A program made the translations under genes and the position numbers. The notes beneath the pieces are model-generated. The model was not told the DNA's origin, did no database searches, and saw nothing but the letters and a program-made list of their open reading frames with translations. This document shows, one piece after another, positions 1-6,391 of a DNA stretch of 14,204 nt; the stretch's first letter is position 1; each line of letters opens with the position of its first letter. Origin of the DNA: an uncultured Clostridia bacterium (GTDB lineage Bacteria > Bacillota > Clostridia > Oscillospirales > CAG-272); contig CANBDB010000025.1 of assembly GCA_947367285.1 (NCBI GenBank), positions 1 to 14,204 on the forward strand, in the 5' to 3' direction.

Positions 1-2
1 TT

Positions 3-65
3 TTAGAGGAGCTTTACAAGTGCCTCAGAAAGATGGGTAAGAGAATAAAAGTAAGCTATTTTTAA
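3..65 (+). CDS. C-terminal end of an unidentified upstream gene (partial)
   Basis: An open frame runs in from the left edge and stops at TAA 63-65. It encodes about 20 residues ending KRIKVSYF, rich in Lys and Arg. The stop abuts the hydrogenase ribosome binding site, the usual layout of an upstream operon partner. I do not recognise the protein from so short a tail. The coding call rests only on the open frame and tight spacing, so it could be chance. Confidence 0.45.
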   Translation, partial: LEELYKCLRKMGKRIKVSYF

Positions 66-77
66 GGAGTAGGTCGT

Positions 78-1499
78 ATGCGTAAGTTTGATACAAAGGT
101 ACAACATTTGAAATATAAGGTGCTACGAGAGGTGGCACGTCAAGCCTGGAACGATACGCTCCTGCAGAATGTCCTTGATATTCCTAAAACCATCGTTCCC
201 GGAAAAACCTCCACCATGCGTTGCTGTGTATACAAGGAACGCGCTATTTTAGGTGAGCGTGTACGTATCGCGATGGGCGGCGATAAAGAAAACCCCAATG
301 TTATTGAGGTTATCGATATTGCCTGTGACGAGTGTCCGGCTGCAGGTTACGAAGTGACCGATTCTTGCCGTGGTTGCTTGGCACACCGTTGCGAGGATGT
401 ATGTAAGAGGGGAGCCATCTCCTTTGATCACAATCACGTAGCTCACATTGATAAATCCAAATGTGTAGAGTGCGGTCAGTGTGCAAAGGTTTGTCCGTAT
501 TCTGCTATTGTTAACCGCAAGCGACCTTGTCAGGTTGCTTGTAAGATTAAGGCAATCTCTATCAACGAGGATAACGCTGCCGCTATTGATAACAATAAGT
601 GCATCCAATGCGGCGCTTGCGTATATCAGTGTCCTTTTGGTGCGATTACAGATAAGTCCTATATCCTCAACGTAATTGATATGATCAAGAAGAGTGAGGA
701 AAACAGTAAGTATAAGGTATATGCAATGGTGGCACCGTCTATTTCCAGTCAGTTCACCTATGCAAAGCTCGGTCAGGTAATCTCCGGACTTAAAGAACTC
801 GGATTTTTTACCGTAATCGAAGCTGCACTCGGCGCTGATATGGTAGCTCAGGCAGAATCAAAAGAGCTTGCTGAAAAAGGTTTCCTTACCAGCTCTTGCT
901 GTCCGGCGTTTGTGCAGTACATTAAATCGGCGTTTCCTGATTTACTGCCTTATGTATCGCACAATCTTTCTCCGATGGCAATATTGGCGAAATACATCAA
1001 AGGAACCGATCCTACAGCAAAGGTTGTTTTCATTGGTCCCTGTACCGCAAAAAAGGCAGAAGCACAGCTTGACAGTGTGAAACCCTATATTGATTCGGTT
1101 ATGACCTTTGAAGAGCTTCAGGCACTTTATGACAGCTGTGATATCGATATCACAAGCCTCGACGAAGATGTCCTGGATAATGCTTCTTTCTATGGACGCA
1201 TCTTTGCACGCTCCGGCGGTCTTTCCGATGCTGTGGCTCAGGGTCTCAAAGAACAAAATATTGAGTTTGACCTGAAAGCTATTCCCTGCGACGGTATAGA
1301 AGAGTGCAGAATGGCACTTTTGAAAAAGCAAAAAAATGTGCTTGATGCCAACTTCATTGAAGGTATGGCGTGCATCGGCGGATGTATCGGCGGTGCCGGC
1401 TGTCTGACTCACGGTGAAAAAAATAAGGCGCAGGTCGATGTATACGGCAGAGAGGCGTTTGAAAAGACTATCAGCGAAGCTACTGCTATTTTGAAATAG
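78..1499 (+). CDS. Monomeric [FeFe] hydrogenase with N-terminal ferredoxin-type 4Fe-4S domains (group B-like)
   Basis: A 473-residue cytoplasmic iron-sulfur protein expected to interconvert protons plus electrons and H2, with reduced ferredoxin as likely partner. The N-terminal part carries Cys groups for 4Fe-4S clusters: C97/C100/C105/C109, C129/C132/C135/C139 and C175/C178/C181/C185, with C151 and C155 between. The H-cluster domain follows with all three signatures: TSSCCPAF (C274, C275), GPCTAKKAE (C322) and EGMACIGGCIGG (C432, C436). The cysteines needed to hold the H-cluster are present. Motif 2 has Gly where the well-studied clostridial enzymes have Met (MPC), and motif 3 ends GGAGCL rather than GGGQP; this fits the group B/ancestral type rather than classic group A. 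The start is supported by AAGGAG at 64-69, 8 nt upstream. Maturases HydE, HydF and HydG are not in this window. Sure of the family; the physiological direction is inference. Confidence 0.93.
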   Translation: MRKFDTKVQHLKYKVLREVARQAWNDTLLQNVLDIPKTIVPGKTSTMRCCVYKERAILGERVRIAMGGDKENPNVIEVIDIACDECPAAGYEVTDSCRGCLAHRCEDVCKRGAISFDHNHVAHIDKSKCVECGQCAKVCPYSAIVNRKRPCQVACKIKAISINEDNAAAIDNNKCIQCGACVYQCPFGAITDKSYILNVIDMIKKSEENSKYKVYAMVAPSISSQFTYAKLGQVISGLKELGFFTVIEAALGADMVAQAESKELAEKGFLTSSCCPAFVQYIKSAFPDLLPYVSHNLSPMAILAKYIKGTDPTAKVVFIGPCTAKKAEAQLDSVKPYIDSVMTFEELQALYDSCDIDITSLDEDVLDNASFYGRIFARSGGLSDAVAQGLKEQNIEFDLKAIPCDGIEECRMALLKKQKNVLDANFIEGMACIGGCIGGAGCLTHGEKNKAQVDVYGREAFEKTISEATAILK

Positions 1500-1558
1500 T
1501 CTGTTTTGTTCACACCTGTTCTTAGAAGGATGCTATTCAGCGACAATCGAAAGAGACA

Positions 1559-1595
1559 AAATATTAGCACTCGAACACCGAGAGTGCTAATATTT
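1559..1595. promoter_or_regulatory. CIRCE element (HrcA operator)
   Basis: TTAGCACTC (1564-1572), nine bases, then GAGTGCTAA (1582-1590) is a perfect match to the CIRCE consensus bound by the heat-shock repressor HrcA. The dyad extends to 14-bp perfect arms (1559-1572 and 1582-1595). It lies between the hydrogenase gene and hsp20, about 200 nt before the hsp20 start, so it most likely controls hsp20. hrcA itself is not in the window. Confidence 0.95.
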
Positions 1596-1796
1596 AACAG
1601 TTTGTTAAAAAAATAGTAACACAATATGCGATTTCAAGTACTATACTGTAGGTGTCGAAAGGAAAAAGACAAATATAAAATGAAAAGAGATGGTTACCGA
1701 TGGGTTGTGCCGGATGTCCGACTAATGCCGACCTTGTCGGATGAAAACTAAATAGGCCGACATAATAATACTATCAGAACATTTGGAGGTATAATT
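1596..1796 (+). other. Promoter/leader region of hsp20 with a possible 23-codon ORF
   Basis: About 200 nt separate CIRCE from hsp20, unusually long. A weak -10-like TATACT lies at 1642-1647, but I see no convincing -35 for it, so the transcription start is unplaced. An ORF at 1680-1751 would encode 23 residues (begins MKRDGYRW), preceded by AAAGGAAA at 1658-1665, which is rather far. An inverted repeat TCCGAC (1717-1722) / GTCGGA (1736-1741) could fold in the leader, and GCCGAC recurs at 1727-1732 and 1756-1761. Whether any of this is functional cannot be told from one sequence. Confidence 0.35.
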
Positions 1797-2255
1797 ATGT
1801 TCGAACTTACTCGCAGAAACAATAATCATCATGTAAACGCTTATAACCCCTTCCGTGAACTGGAAGAATTTGAAAGGAACTTTTTTGGTAACCCGTTTGG
1901 TTCTTTCTTCAGTTCGGGTGATCTTGCAGAATTCAAAACGGATGTAACCGATGAAGGAGACCACTACCTGTTGGAAGCCGATCTCCCCGGCTTTGAAAAG
2001 AAAGATATTCAACTCGATATCAGCGGTGATACTCTTACCGTTCGCGCTGAGCGTCATTCCAGGATTGAAGAAAAAGACAAAAAAGAAAAGGTCGTCCGTG
2101 TGGAACGCTCCTATGGTTCTTACAGCCGCAGCTTTGATATCTCCGGTGTTGATGCCGATCAAATCAAAGCAAAGTACGAAAACGGTGTTTTGAAATTGAC
2201 ACTCCCGAAGAAACAAGTTACCTTACCGGAAGGAAGACGACTTGAAATTGAATAA
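1797..2255 (+). CDS. Hsp20/alpha-crystallin family small heat-shock protein
   Basis: A 152-residue ATP-independent holdase chaperone that binds unfolding proteins as large oligomers in the cytoplasm. The N-terminal arm contains the NPFREL segment usual in bacterial Hsp20. The alpha-crystallin domain spans roughly residues 43-140 and includes DLPGFEKKDI (62-71) and the hallmark NGVLKLTLPK (129-138). The C-terminal tail carries L-x-I (149-151), the short motif that docks into neighbouring subunits. GGAGG at 1785-1789 sits 7 nt before ATG. Upstream is a perfect CIRCE, so repression by HrcA is likely; downstream is a strong terminator, so the gene is probably monocistronic. Confidence 0.96.
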   Translation: MFELTRRNNNHHVNAYNPFRELEEFERNFFGNPFGSFFSSGDLAEFKTDVTDEGDHYLLEADLPGFEKKDIQLDISGDTLTVRAERHSRIEEKDKKEKVVRVERSYGSYSRSFDISGVDADQIKAKYENGVLKLTLPKKQVTLPEGRRLEIE

Positions 2256-2266
2256 TTGAATTTCCC

Positions 2267-2302
2267 GAGCTGCTTCACAACCCGTGGAGCAGCTCTTCTT
2301 TT
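2267..2302 (+). terminator. Intrinsic terminator after hsp20
   Basis: A 12-bp stem (2267-2278 with 2284-2295, one G-U pair) closes a 5-nt loop and is followed by TTCTTTT. It lies 11 nt after the hsp20 stop. Confidence 0.92.
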
Positions 2303-2326
2303 GTAATTTTGAAGAAGGTATATTTT

Positions 2327-3616
2327 ATGACGCAAACAGCAAGCATTTTTCTCAGTTTATCGATAGCTTTACTTGCAGGTCTGCTTCTCTCAAGACTTGC
2401 AAAAAAGGTACAGCTACCCGCAGTTACCGCATATTTGATAGCTGGTATTTTAATCGGTCCTTTCGTTCTCGGATCGCTTGGAACACAGGGAATCGGTATC
2501 ACCGCTACACAGATAGAGGGATTCGGAATCATTTCCGATTTGGCGCTCGGATTTATCGCATTTGCGATAGGAAATGAGTTTCGTTTATCGCAACTCAAAA
2601 AGATTGGAAAACAGGCCACCATAATCGGTATCTTTCAAGCGTTATTCACCACCGTTGTAGTGGATGCAGTTCTAATTGGTATTCACTTTATAATGCCCGA
2701 TAAGTTATCGTTACCCGCCGCAATCGTTCTCGCTTCGGTTGCTACCGCAACTGCACCGGCCGCAACCTTGATGGTAGTTAAACAATACAAAGCTAAGGGA
2801 CCTGTTACAGACGTATTACTTCCTGTTGTTGCACTCGATGATGCCGTTGGACTTGTGGTATTTGCTATCTCCTTTGGTGTTGCTAAATCCATCGGCATAG
2901 GTAATGTTGATATTCTCTCGGTTGTTCTTGAGCCCCTTCTTGAGGTCGTTCTTTCCTTAGGACTTGGTTTTATTATGGGACTTTTGTTTACTATCTGCGA
3001 AAAGTATTTTCATTCCCGTTCCAAACGAATGGCTGTTTCGGTCGCATTCGTTATGATGACAGTTGCAATTTCTTTTCTTAAATTCCAGATCGGAATAGTA
3101 CATATCATGTTCTCCTCACTTCTCGCATGTATGATGCTCGGTAGTGTATTTTGTAACATTTGCAAGGTTTCAGAAGAACTTATGGAACGTGTAGACAGAT
3201 GGACAACACCTGTTCTTATCCTCTTTTTTGTTATTAGCGGCGCCGAACTTGAGCTTTCCGTATTTGCAGATGTAGCGGTAGTCGTTATCGGAATTATCTA
3301 CGTTATTGCTCGCTCAATCGGTAAATATTTCGGTGCGGGAATCAGCGCGAGAATGACAAAATGTGATCCTAATATTATCAAATATCTTGGTATCACTTTG
3401 TTGCCGCAGGCAGGTGTTGCACTCGGTATGGCCATCAAAGCAATCGAACTCGGACCTGACGGTGCCATCGTCCGTAACATTACACTGTTTGCAGTATTGA
3501 TCTATGAAATTGTTGGTCCTTTCCTTACAAAAATTGCCCTTACCAAAGCAGGGGATATCAAAGAAGAGGGCAGAAAAAGTGCTCGTGAAGAACTTTTTAC
3601 AACAAAACAAGCATAA
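2327..3616 (+). CDS. Cation:proton antiporter (CPA2/Na+/H+ exchanger family)
   Basis: A 429-residue very hydrophobic protein with about 12 predicted membrane helices, expected to exchange Na+ or K+ for H+ across the cytoplasmic membrane. Family signatures are the N-terminal AYLIAGILIGPFVLG segment and VALDDAVGLVVF, which contains an Asp-Asp pair (D171, D172). In related exchangers such as NapA and NhaA this pair binds the ion and goes with electrogenic exchange. No RCK/TrkA-N regulatory domain follows; the C-terminus is a short charged tail. I chose ATG 2327 over the in-frame TTG at 2309 because AGAAGG (2313-2318) is 8 nt upstream of it and the TTG has no such site. The gene sits alone between two terminators. 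The ion specificity is unknown. Confidence 0.9.
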   Translation: MTQTASIFLSLSIALLAGLLLSRLAKKVQLPAVTAYLIAGILIGPFVLGSLGTQGIGITATQIEGFGIISDLALGFIAFAIGNEFRLSQLKKIGKQATIIGIFQALFTTVVVDAVLIGIHFIMPDKLSLPAAIVLASVATATAPAATLMVVKQYKAKGPVTDVLLPVVALDDAVGLVVFAISFGVAKSIGIGNVDILSVVLEPLLEVVLSLGLGFIMGLLFTICEKYFHSRSKRMAVSVAFVMMTVAISFLKFQIGIVHIMFSSLLACMMLGSVFCNICKVSEELMERVDRWTTPVLILFFVISGAELELSVFADVAVVVIGIIYVIARSIGKYFGAGISARMTKCDPNIIKYLGITLLPQAGVALGMAIKAIELGPDGAIVRNITLFAVLIYEIVGPFLTKIALTKAGDIKEEGRKSAREELFTTKQA

Positions 3617-3620
3617 CTGT

Positions 3621-3654
3621 AAAAACCATCTGTATGATTTGACAGATGGTTTTT
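3621..3654 (+). terminator. Intrinsic terminator after the antiporter gene
   Basis: AAAAACCATCTGT (3621-3633) pairs perfectly with ACAGATGGTTTTT (3642-3654) around an 8-nt loop. The A-tract and T-tract would let it work in both directions. Confidence 0.92.
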
Positions 3655-3683
3655 CTTACATATATATGGCTTACCGATCGCTG

Positions 3684-3705
3684 TTGACTTGTTTGTGAAA
3701 GTCAA
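3684..3705. repeat. Short inverted repeat upstream of the sulfur operon promoter
   Basis: TTGACTT (3684-3690) and AAGTCAA (3699-3705) form a perfect 7-bp dyad with 8 nt between. It ends 38 nt before the -35 box. It has no T-tail and is not needed for termination, so it may be a protein site; the binder is unknown. Confidence 0.4.
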
Positions 3706-3735
3706 ACTTTGTAAAAAAATTTAGAAATTTTTTCA

Positions 3736-3760
3736 TTTACCTCTTGACAAGGTAGGTAAT
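3736..3760. promoter_or_regulatory. Operator A: 25-bp palindrome over the -35 box (putative Rrf2 site)
   Basis: TTTACCTCTT, five bases, then GGTAGGTAAT. The architecture (10-5-10) and right arm equal those of the site at 3773-3797, and the left arm shares TTTACCT with the site before metF. The -35 TTGACA lies inside it, so a bound protein would block RNA polymerase. Assignment to the Rrf2 protein encoded at 13693-14094 is inference. Confidence 0.65.
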
Positions 3761-3772
3761 GTGTGTTATGCT
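3744..3772 (+). promoter_or_regulatory. Sigma-A promoter of the leader-metY-cysK operon
   Basis: A consensus -35 TTGACA (3744-3749) is followed after 17 nt by -10 TATGCT (3767-3772). Transcription would start near 3779, about 40 nt before the leader peptide ATG. The promoter is flanked and overlapped by two copies of one palindrome. Confidence 0.88.
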
Positions 3773-3797
3773 TATACCAACCTAAATGGTAGGTAAT
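3773..3797. promoter_or_regulatory. Operator B: 25-bp palindrome just downstream of the -10 box (putative Rrf2 site)
   Basis: TATACCAACC, five bases, then GGTAGGTAAT. It starts directly after the -10 and covers the expected transcription start. Its beginning is 37 bp after that of operator A, so two dimers could bind about three and a half helical turns apart. Confidence 0.68.
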
Positions 3798-3820
3798 TCG
3801 AAAGAAAGGAGAACGCGGTT

Positions 3821-3955
3821 ATGAAAAAGCAAAACACTATCACCACTACTATGATGATGGAGATGTGCATGTGGACCCAGCTCATGTGCATGACTTGTTG
3901 CGCTTATCTTTCCGATGTACTCTCCACTCAAAGAGTAAACCCTTGTGCCGCCTAA
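3821..3955 (+). CDS. Met/Cys-rich leader peptide of a putative attenuator
   Basis: A 44-residue ORF with a good ribosome binding site (AAAGGAG 3805-3811, 9 nt before ATG), lying between a strong promoter and a strong terminator. It has 8 Met and 5 Cys. Residues 11-27 read MMMEMCMWTQLMCMTCC, so 11 of 17 are sulfur amino acids, just where ribosome stalling would matter upstream of the RNA hairpins. This is the layout of amino acid leader peptides such as those of trp and his operons: scarce charged tRNA-Met or tRNA-Cys would stall the ribosome and shift the downstream RNA away from the terminator, switching on metY and cysK. The Met/Cys content matches the products of the downstream genes. I see no similarity to a known protein, and the peptide probably has no function beyond being translated. 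A small metal-binding peptide is a less likely alternative. Confidence 0.85.
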   Translation: MKKQNTITTTMMMEMCMWTQLMCMTCCAYLSDVLSTQRVNPCAA

Positions 3956-3982
3956 TTTTGGCGGAATAGCAATCTCTTACGC

Positions 3983-4021
3983 CCGGGAGACTTTATCGGA
4001 GTCTTCCGGTTTTTATTTTTT
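3983..4021 (+). terminator. Attenuator terminator between leader peptide and metY
   Basis: CCGGGAGACT (3983-3992) pairs with AGTCTTCCGG (4000-4009) over 10 bp with one G-U and a 7-nt loop, followed by TTTTTATTTTTT. It stands 27 nt after the leader peptide stop and over 130 nt before metY, so it would end transcription before the operon. An upstream segment (3911-3925) can pair with 3986-4000, which would prevent this hairpin. Confidence 0.9.
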
Positions 4022-4042
4022 GTAAGGCAGGTAAGAAATCTC

Positions 4043-4111
4043 ATGGAAAATTATTTTGAAAAGCTCGTCAGAGCAAACTTCCGATTTGGTCGAATGTGTC
4101 GATGTATATAA
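4043..4111 (+). CDS. Possible second small leader ORF (22 residues)
   Basis: ATG 4043 opens a 22-codon frame whose product ends FRFGRMCRCI, with Met18, Cys19 and Cys21 in the last five residues. It starts 21 nt after the attenuator T-tract and stops about 47 nt before metY. A GCAGG-type ribosome binding site (4027-4032) is present but spaced rather far (about 10 nt). No second terminator hairpin follows. A Met-Cys-x-Cys end in front of metY and cysK suggests a second translation sensor, but the ORF is short enough to be chance. Confidence 0.45.
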   Translation: MENYFEKLVRANFRFGRMCRCI

Positions 4112-4158
4112 CCATCAAAAACACATCAAATATTCGATTATGAAAGGAAATAATGATT

Positions 4159-5445
4159 ATGTCTAATTACAAATTCGAAACTTTACAGCTCCACGTGGGT
4201 CAGGAAAATCCCGATCCCGCAACCGATGCCCGCGCGGTGCCGATTTATGCAACCACATCGTATGTATTTAAAAACTCCGCTCACGCAGCGGCACGTTTTG
4301 GTCTTGCAGATGCCGGTAATATCTACGGTAGGCTTACTAACTCCACACAGGATGTTTTAGAGCAGCGCGTGGCAGCACTTGAGGGCGGTGTAGCGGCATT
4401 GGCACTCGCCTCGGGTGCGGCGGCAATTACATATACCCTTGAGGCCCTCGGTCAAAACGGTGGCCATTTTGTAGCACAGAAGACCATCTACGGCGGCAGC
4501 TACAATCTGCTGGCACACACGCTTCCCAACTTCGGCATTACCGCAAGCTTTGTGAATATTCATGATCTTGCAGAAGTTGAGGCGGCAATTCAGGATAATA
4601 CAAGAGCCATCTACATCGAAACACTTGGCAACCCCAACAGCGATATTCCCGATATCGATGCTTTAGCAGAACTTGCACATAGGCACGGTTTGCCGCTTGT
4701 TGTAGATAACACGTTTGGCACTCCGTATCTTATCCGTCCCATCGAGCACGGAGCAGATATCGTAGTTCATTCTGCTACTAAATTCCTCGGCGGTCACGGT
4801 ACTACCCTTGGCGGTATAATTGTTGACTCGGGTAAATTCGATTGGGTGGCAAGCGGAAAATATCCTGCTATTGCAGATCCCAACCCCAGCTATCACGGTG
4901 TATCATTTGTTAAGGCGGTAGGCCCTGCCGCGTTTGTTACCTATATTCGTGCGATACTTTTGCGTGATACGGGCGCAACTATTTCTCCCTTTGCAGCGTT
5001 CCTGCTTTTACAGGGTATTGAAACTCTGTCACTTCGCTTGGAACGTCACGCAGAGAACACCAAAAAGGTGGTTGAATTCCTAAAATATCATCCGCAGGTT
5101 GAAAGGGTTAATCATCCGTCGCTCCCAGACCATCCCGACCATGAGCTATATCAGAGATATTATCCAAACGGCGGCGGTTCAATTTTTACATTTGAAATCA
5201 AAGGTGGCCAGGCAGAGGCTCACAAATTTATTGACAACCTTAAAATTTTTTCTCTGCTTGCGAATGTTGCCGATGCCAAGAGCCTTGTCATCCACCCGGC
5301 AACCACCACCCATAGCCAGCTCAGCGAAGAGGAGCTTGCTGATCAGGGCATTAAGCCTAACACCATTCGTCTTTCCATTGGAATCGAGCATATTGATGAT
5401 ATTATCGCCGACCTTAAGGGCGGTTTTGATGCAGTAAAGGAGTAA
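4159..5445 (+). CDS. metY: O-acetylhomoserine sulfhydrylase (O-acetylhomoserine aminocarboxypropyltransferase)
   Basis: A 428-residue PLP enzyme of the Cys/Met metabolism family that converts O-acetylhomoserine and sulfide to homocysteine plus acetate, giving direct sulfur entry into methionine synthesis. The N-terminal FETLQLHVGQ...P...RAVPIYATTSYVF is characteristic of this sub-family, and VVHSATKFLGGHGTTLGG contains the PLP-binding Lys (K208). The length, just under 430, fits MetY rather than the shorter MetB/MetC/MGL enzymes (near 380-400). Two in-frame ATGs exist at 4153 and 4159; I prefer 4159 because AAGGA (4144-4148) is then 10 nt away rather than 4 and the protein begins MSNYKFETL as relatives do. 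First main gene of the operon, downstream of the leader attenuator, and 5 nt ahead of cysK. Confidence 0.95.
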   Translation: MSNYKFETLQLHVGQENPDPATDARAVPIYATTSYVFKNSAHAAARFGLADAGNIYGRLTNSTQDVLEQRVAALEGGVAALALASGAAAITYTLEALGQNGGHFVAQKTIYGGSYNLLAHTLPNFGITASFVNIHDLAEVEAAIQDNTRAIYIETLGNPNSDIPDIDALAELAHRHGLPLVVDNTFGTPYLIRPIEHGADIVVHSATKFLGGHGTTLGGIIVDSGKFDWVASGKYPAIADPNPSYHGVSFVKAVGPAAFVTYIRAILLRDTGATISPFAAFLLLQGIETLSLRLERHAENTKKVVEFLKYHPQVERVNHPSLPDHPDHELYQRYYPNGGGSIFTFEIKGGQAEAHKFIDNLKIFSLLANVADAKSLVIHPATTTHSQLSEEELADQGIKPNTIRLSIGIEHIDDIIADLKGGFDAVKE

Positions 5446-5450
5446 TTATT

Positions 5451-6383
5451 ATGTCAAAAATATATACATCTGCCACAGAGCTTATCGGCAAAACCCCCCT
5501 TCTTGAGCTCACACATATTGAAAAAAGCTTAGGTCTTAAAGCGAAGATCGTTGCAAAACTTGAATATTTCAATCCCGCAGGTTCTGTTAAAGACCGTATT
5601 GCCAAAGCAATCATTGACGATGCCGAGGCAAGCGGCAAGCTGAAGCCCGATTCGGTTATTATTGAGCCCACAAGCGGTAACACAGGAATTGGTCTTGCAT
5701 CTGTAGCGGCGGCACGAGGCTACCGCATTATACTGACAATGCCTGAAACGATGTCGGTTGAACGCCGTCAACTGATGAAGGCATACGGTGCGGAGCTTGT
5801 CCTTACCGAAGGCGCCAAGGGAATGAAAGGTGCTATCGCAAAGGCTGAAGAATTAGCGGCAGAAATTCCAAACAGCTTTATCCCCGGTCAGTTTGTAAAC
5901 CCTGCCAATCCAAAAGCACACAGGGAAAATACGGGTCCTGAGATTTATGAAGATACGGACGGAAAGGTGGATATCTTTGTTGCAGGCGTAGGTACCGGCG
6001 GTACAGTAACAGGTGTTGGTGAATATCTTAAATCTAAAAATCCCAATATCAAGGTTGTAGCGGTCGAGCCTGCCACCTCTGCGGTACTGTCCACAGGTGT
6101 CGCTGGACCTCATAAGATCCAGGGCATTGGCGCAGGCTTTGTTCCCGATGTTCTTAACACCGGCATTTACGACGAGATCATTCCCGTATCCAACGAGGAC
6201 GCTTTTGCTACCGGAAAACTAATCGGCAAGAGTGAGGGTGTGCTTGTAGGCATTTCTTCCGGTGCTGCTACCTTTGCGGCTATAGAGCTTGCGAAACGCC
6301 CTGAAAACGAAGACAAAACCATTGTAGTACTTTTGCCCGATACCGGCGACAGATATTTATCGACACCGCTATTTGCAGAATAA
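5451..6383 (+). CDS. cysK: Cysteine synthase A (O-acetylserine sulfhydrylase)
   Basis: A 310-residue PLP enzyme making cysteine from O-acetylserine and sulfide in the cytoplasm. Visible motifs: NPAGSVKDR with the PLP Lys K47, the substrate loop TSGNTG (74-79), the phosphate-binding GTGGT (181-185) and GISSGAA near 268. Length is normal for CysK. The ribosome binding site AAAGGAG (5436-5442) lies in the last codons of metY, so the two genes are probably coupled. In Bacillus subtilis CysK also acts as a partner of the Rrf2 regulator CymR; the Rrf2 gene in this window makes a similar role possible here, but nothing in the sequence proves it. Confidence 0.96.
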   Translation: MSKIYTSATELIGKTPLLELTHIEKSLGLKAKIVAKLEYFNPAGSVKDRIAKAIIDDAEASGKLKPDSVIIEPTSGNTGIGLASVAAARGYRIILTMPETMSVERRQLMKAYGAELVLTEGAKGMKGAIAKAEELAAEIPNSFIPGQFVNPANPKAHRENTGPEIYEDTDGKVDIFVAGVGTGGTVTGVGEYLKSKNPNIKVVAVEPATSAVLSTGVAGPHKIQGIGAGFVPDVLNTGIYDEIIPVSNEDAFATGKLIGKSEGVLVGISSGAATFAAIELAKRPENEDKTIVVLLPDTGDRYLSTPLFAE

Positions 6384-6391
6384 TGAAAAGC

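Noticed and set aside
942..1412. Long open frames on the - strand opposite the hydrogenase, hsp20 and metH genes
   Set aside because: They lie wholly opposite strong coding sequences, have no family motifs or convincing ribosome binding sites, and their composition is that expected of antisense to a real gene.
1700..1744. Alternative 14-codon ORF (begins MGCAGCPTN) in the hsp20 leader
   Set aside because: Very short, no clear ribosome binding site, and overlapped by a better-placed 23-codon frame; too weak to list as a gene.
2309..2326. In-frame TTG start six codons upstream of the antiporter ATG
   Set aside because: AGAAGG at 2313-2318 sits 8 nt before ATG 2327 and would be inside the coding region of the TTG version, which has no ribosome binding site of its own and begins in the terminator tail.
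3684..3705. IscR type 1 box
   Set aside because: The TTGACT and AGTCAA half-sites resemble it, but the spacing is 9 nt rather than 5 and the flanking bases do not match.
3617..4152. SAM riboswitch or T-box leader before metY
   Set aside because: I found no T-box AGGGTGGNACCGCG-like sequence and no SAM-I-like multi-helix layout; the region is accounted for by promoter, operators, leader ORF and a simple terminator. A covariance-model search would settle it.
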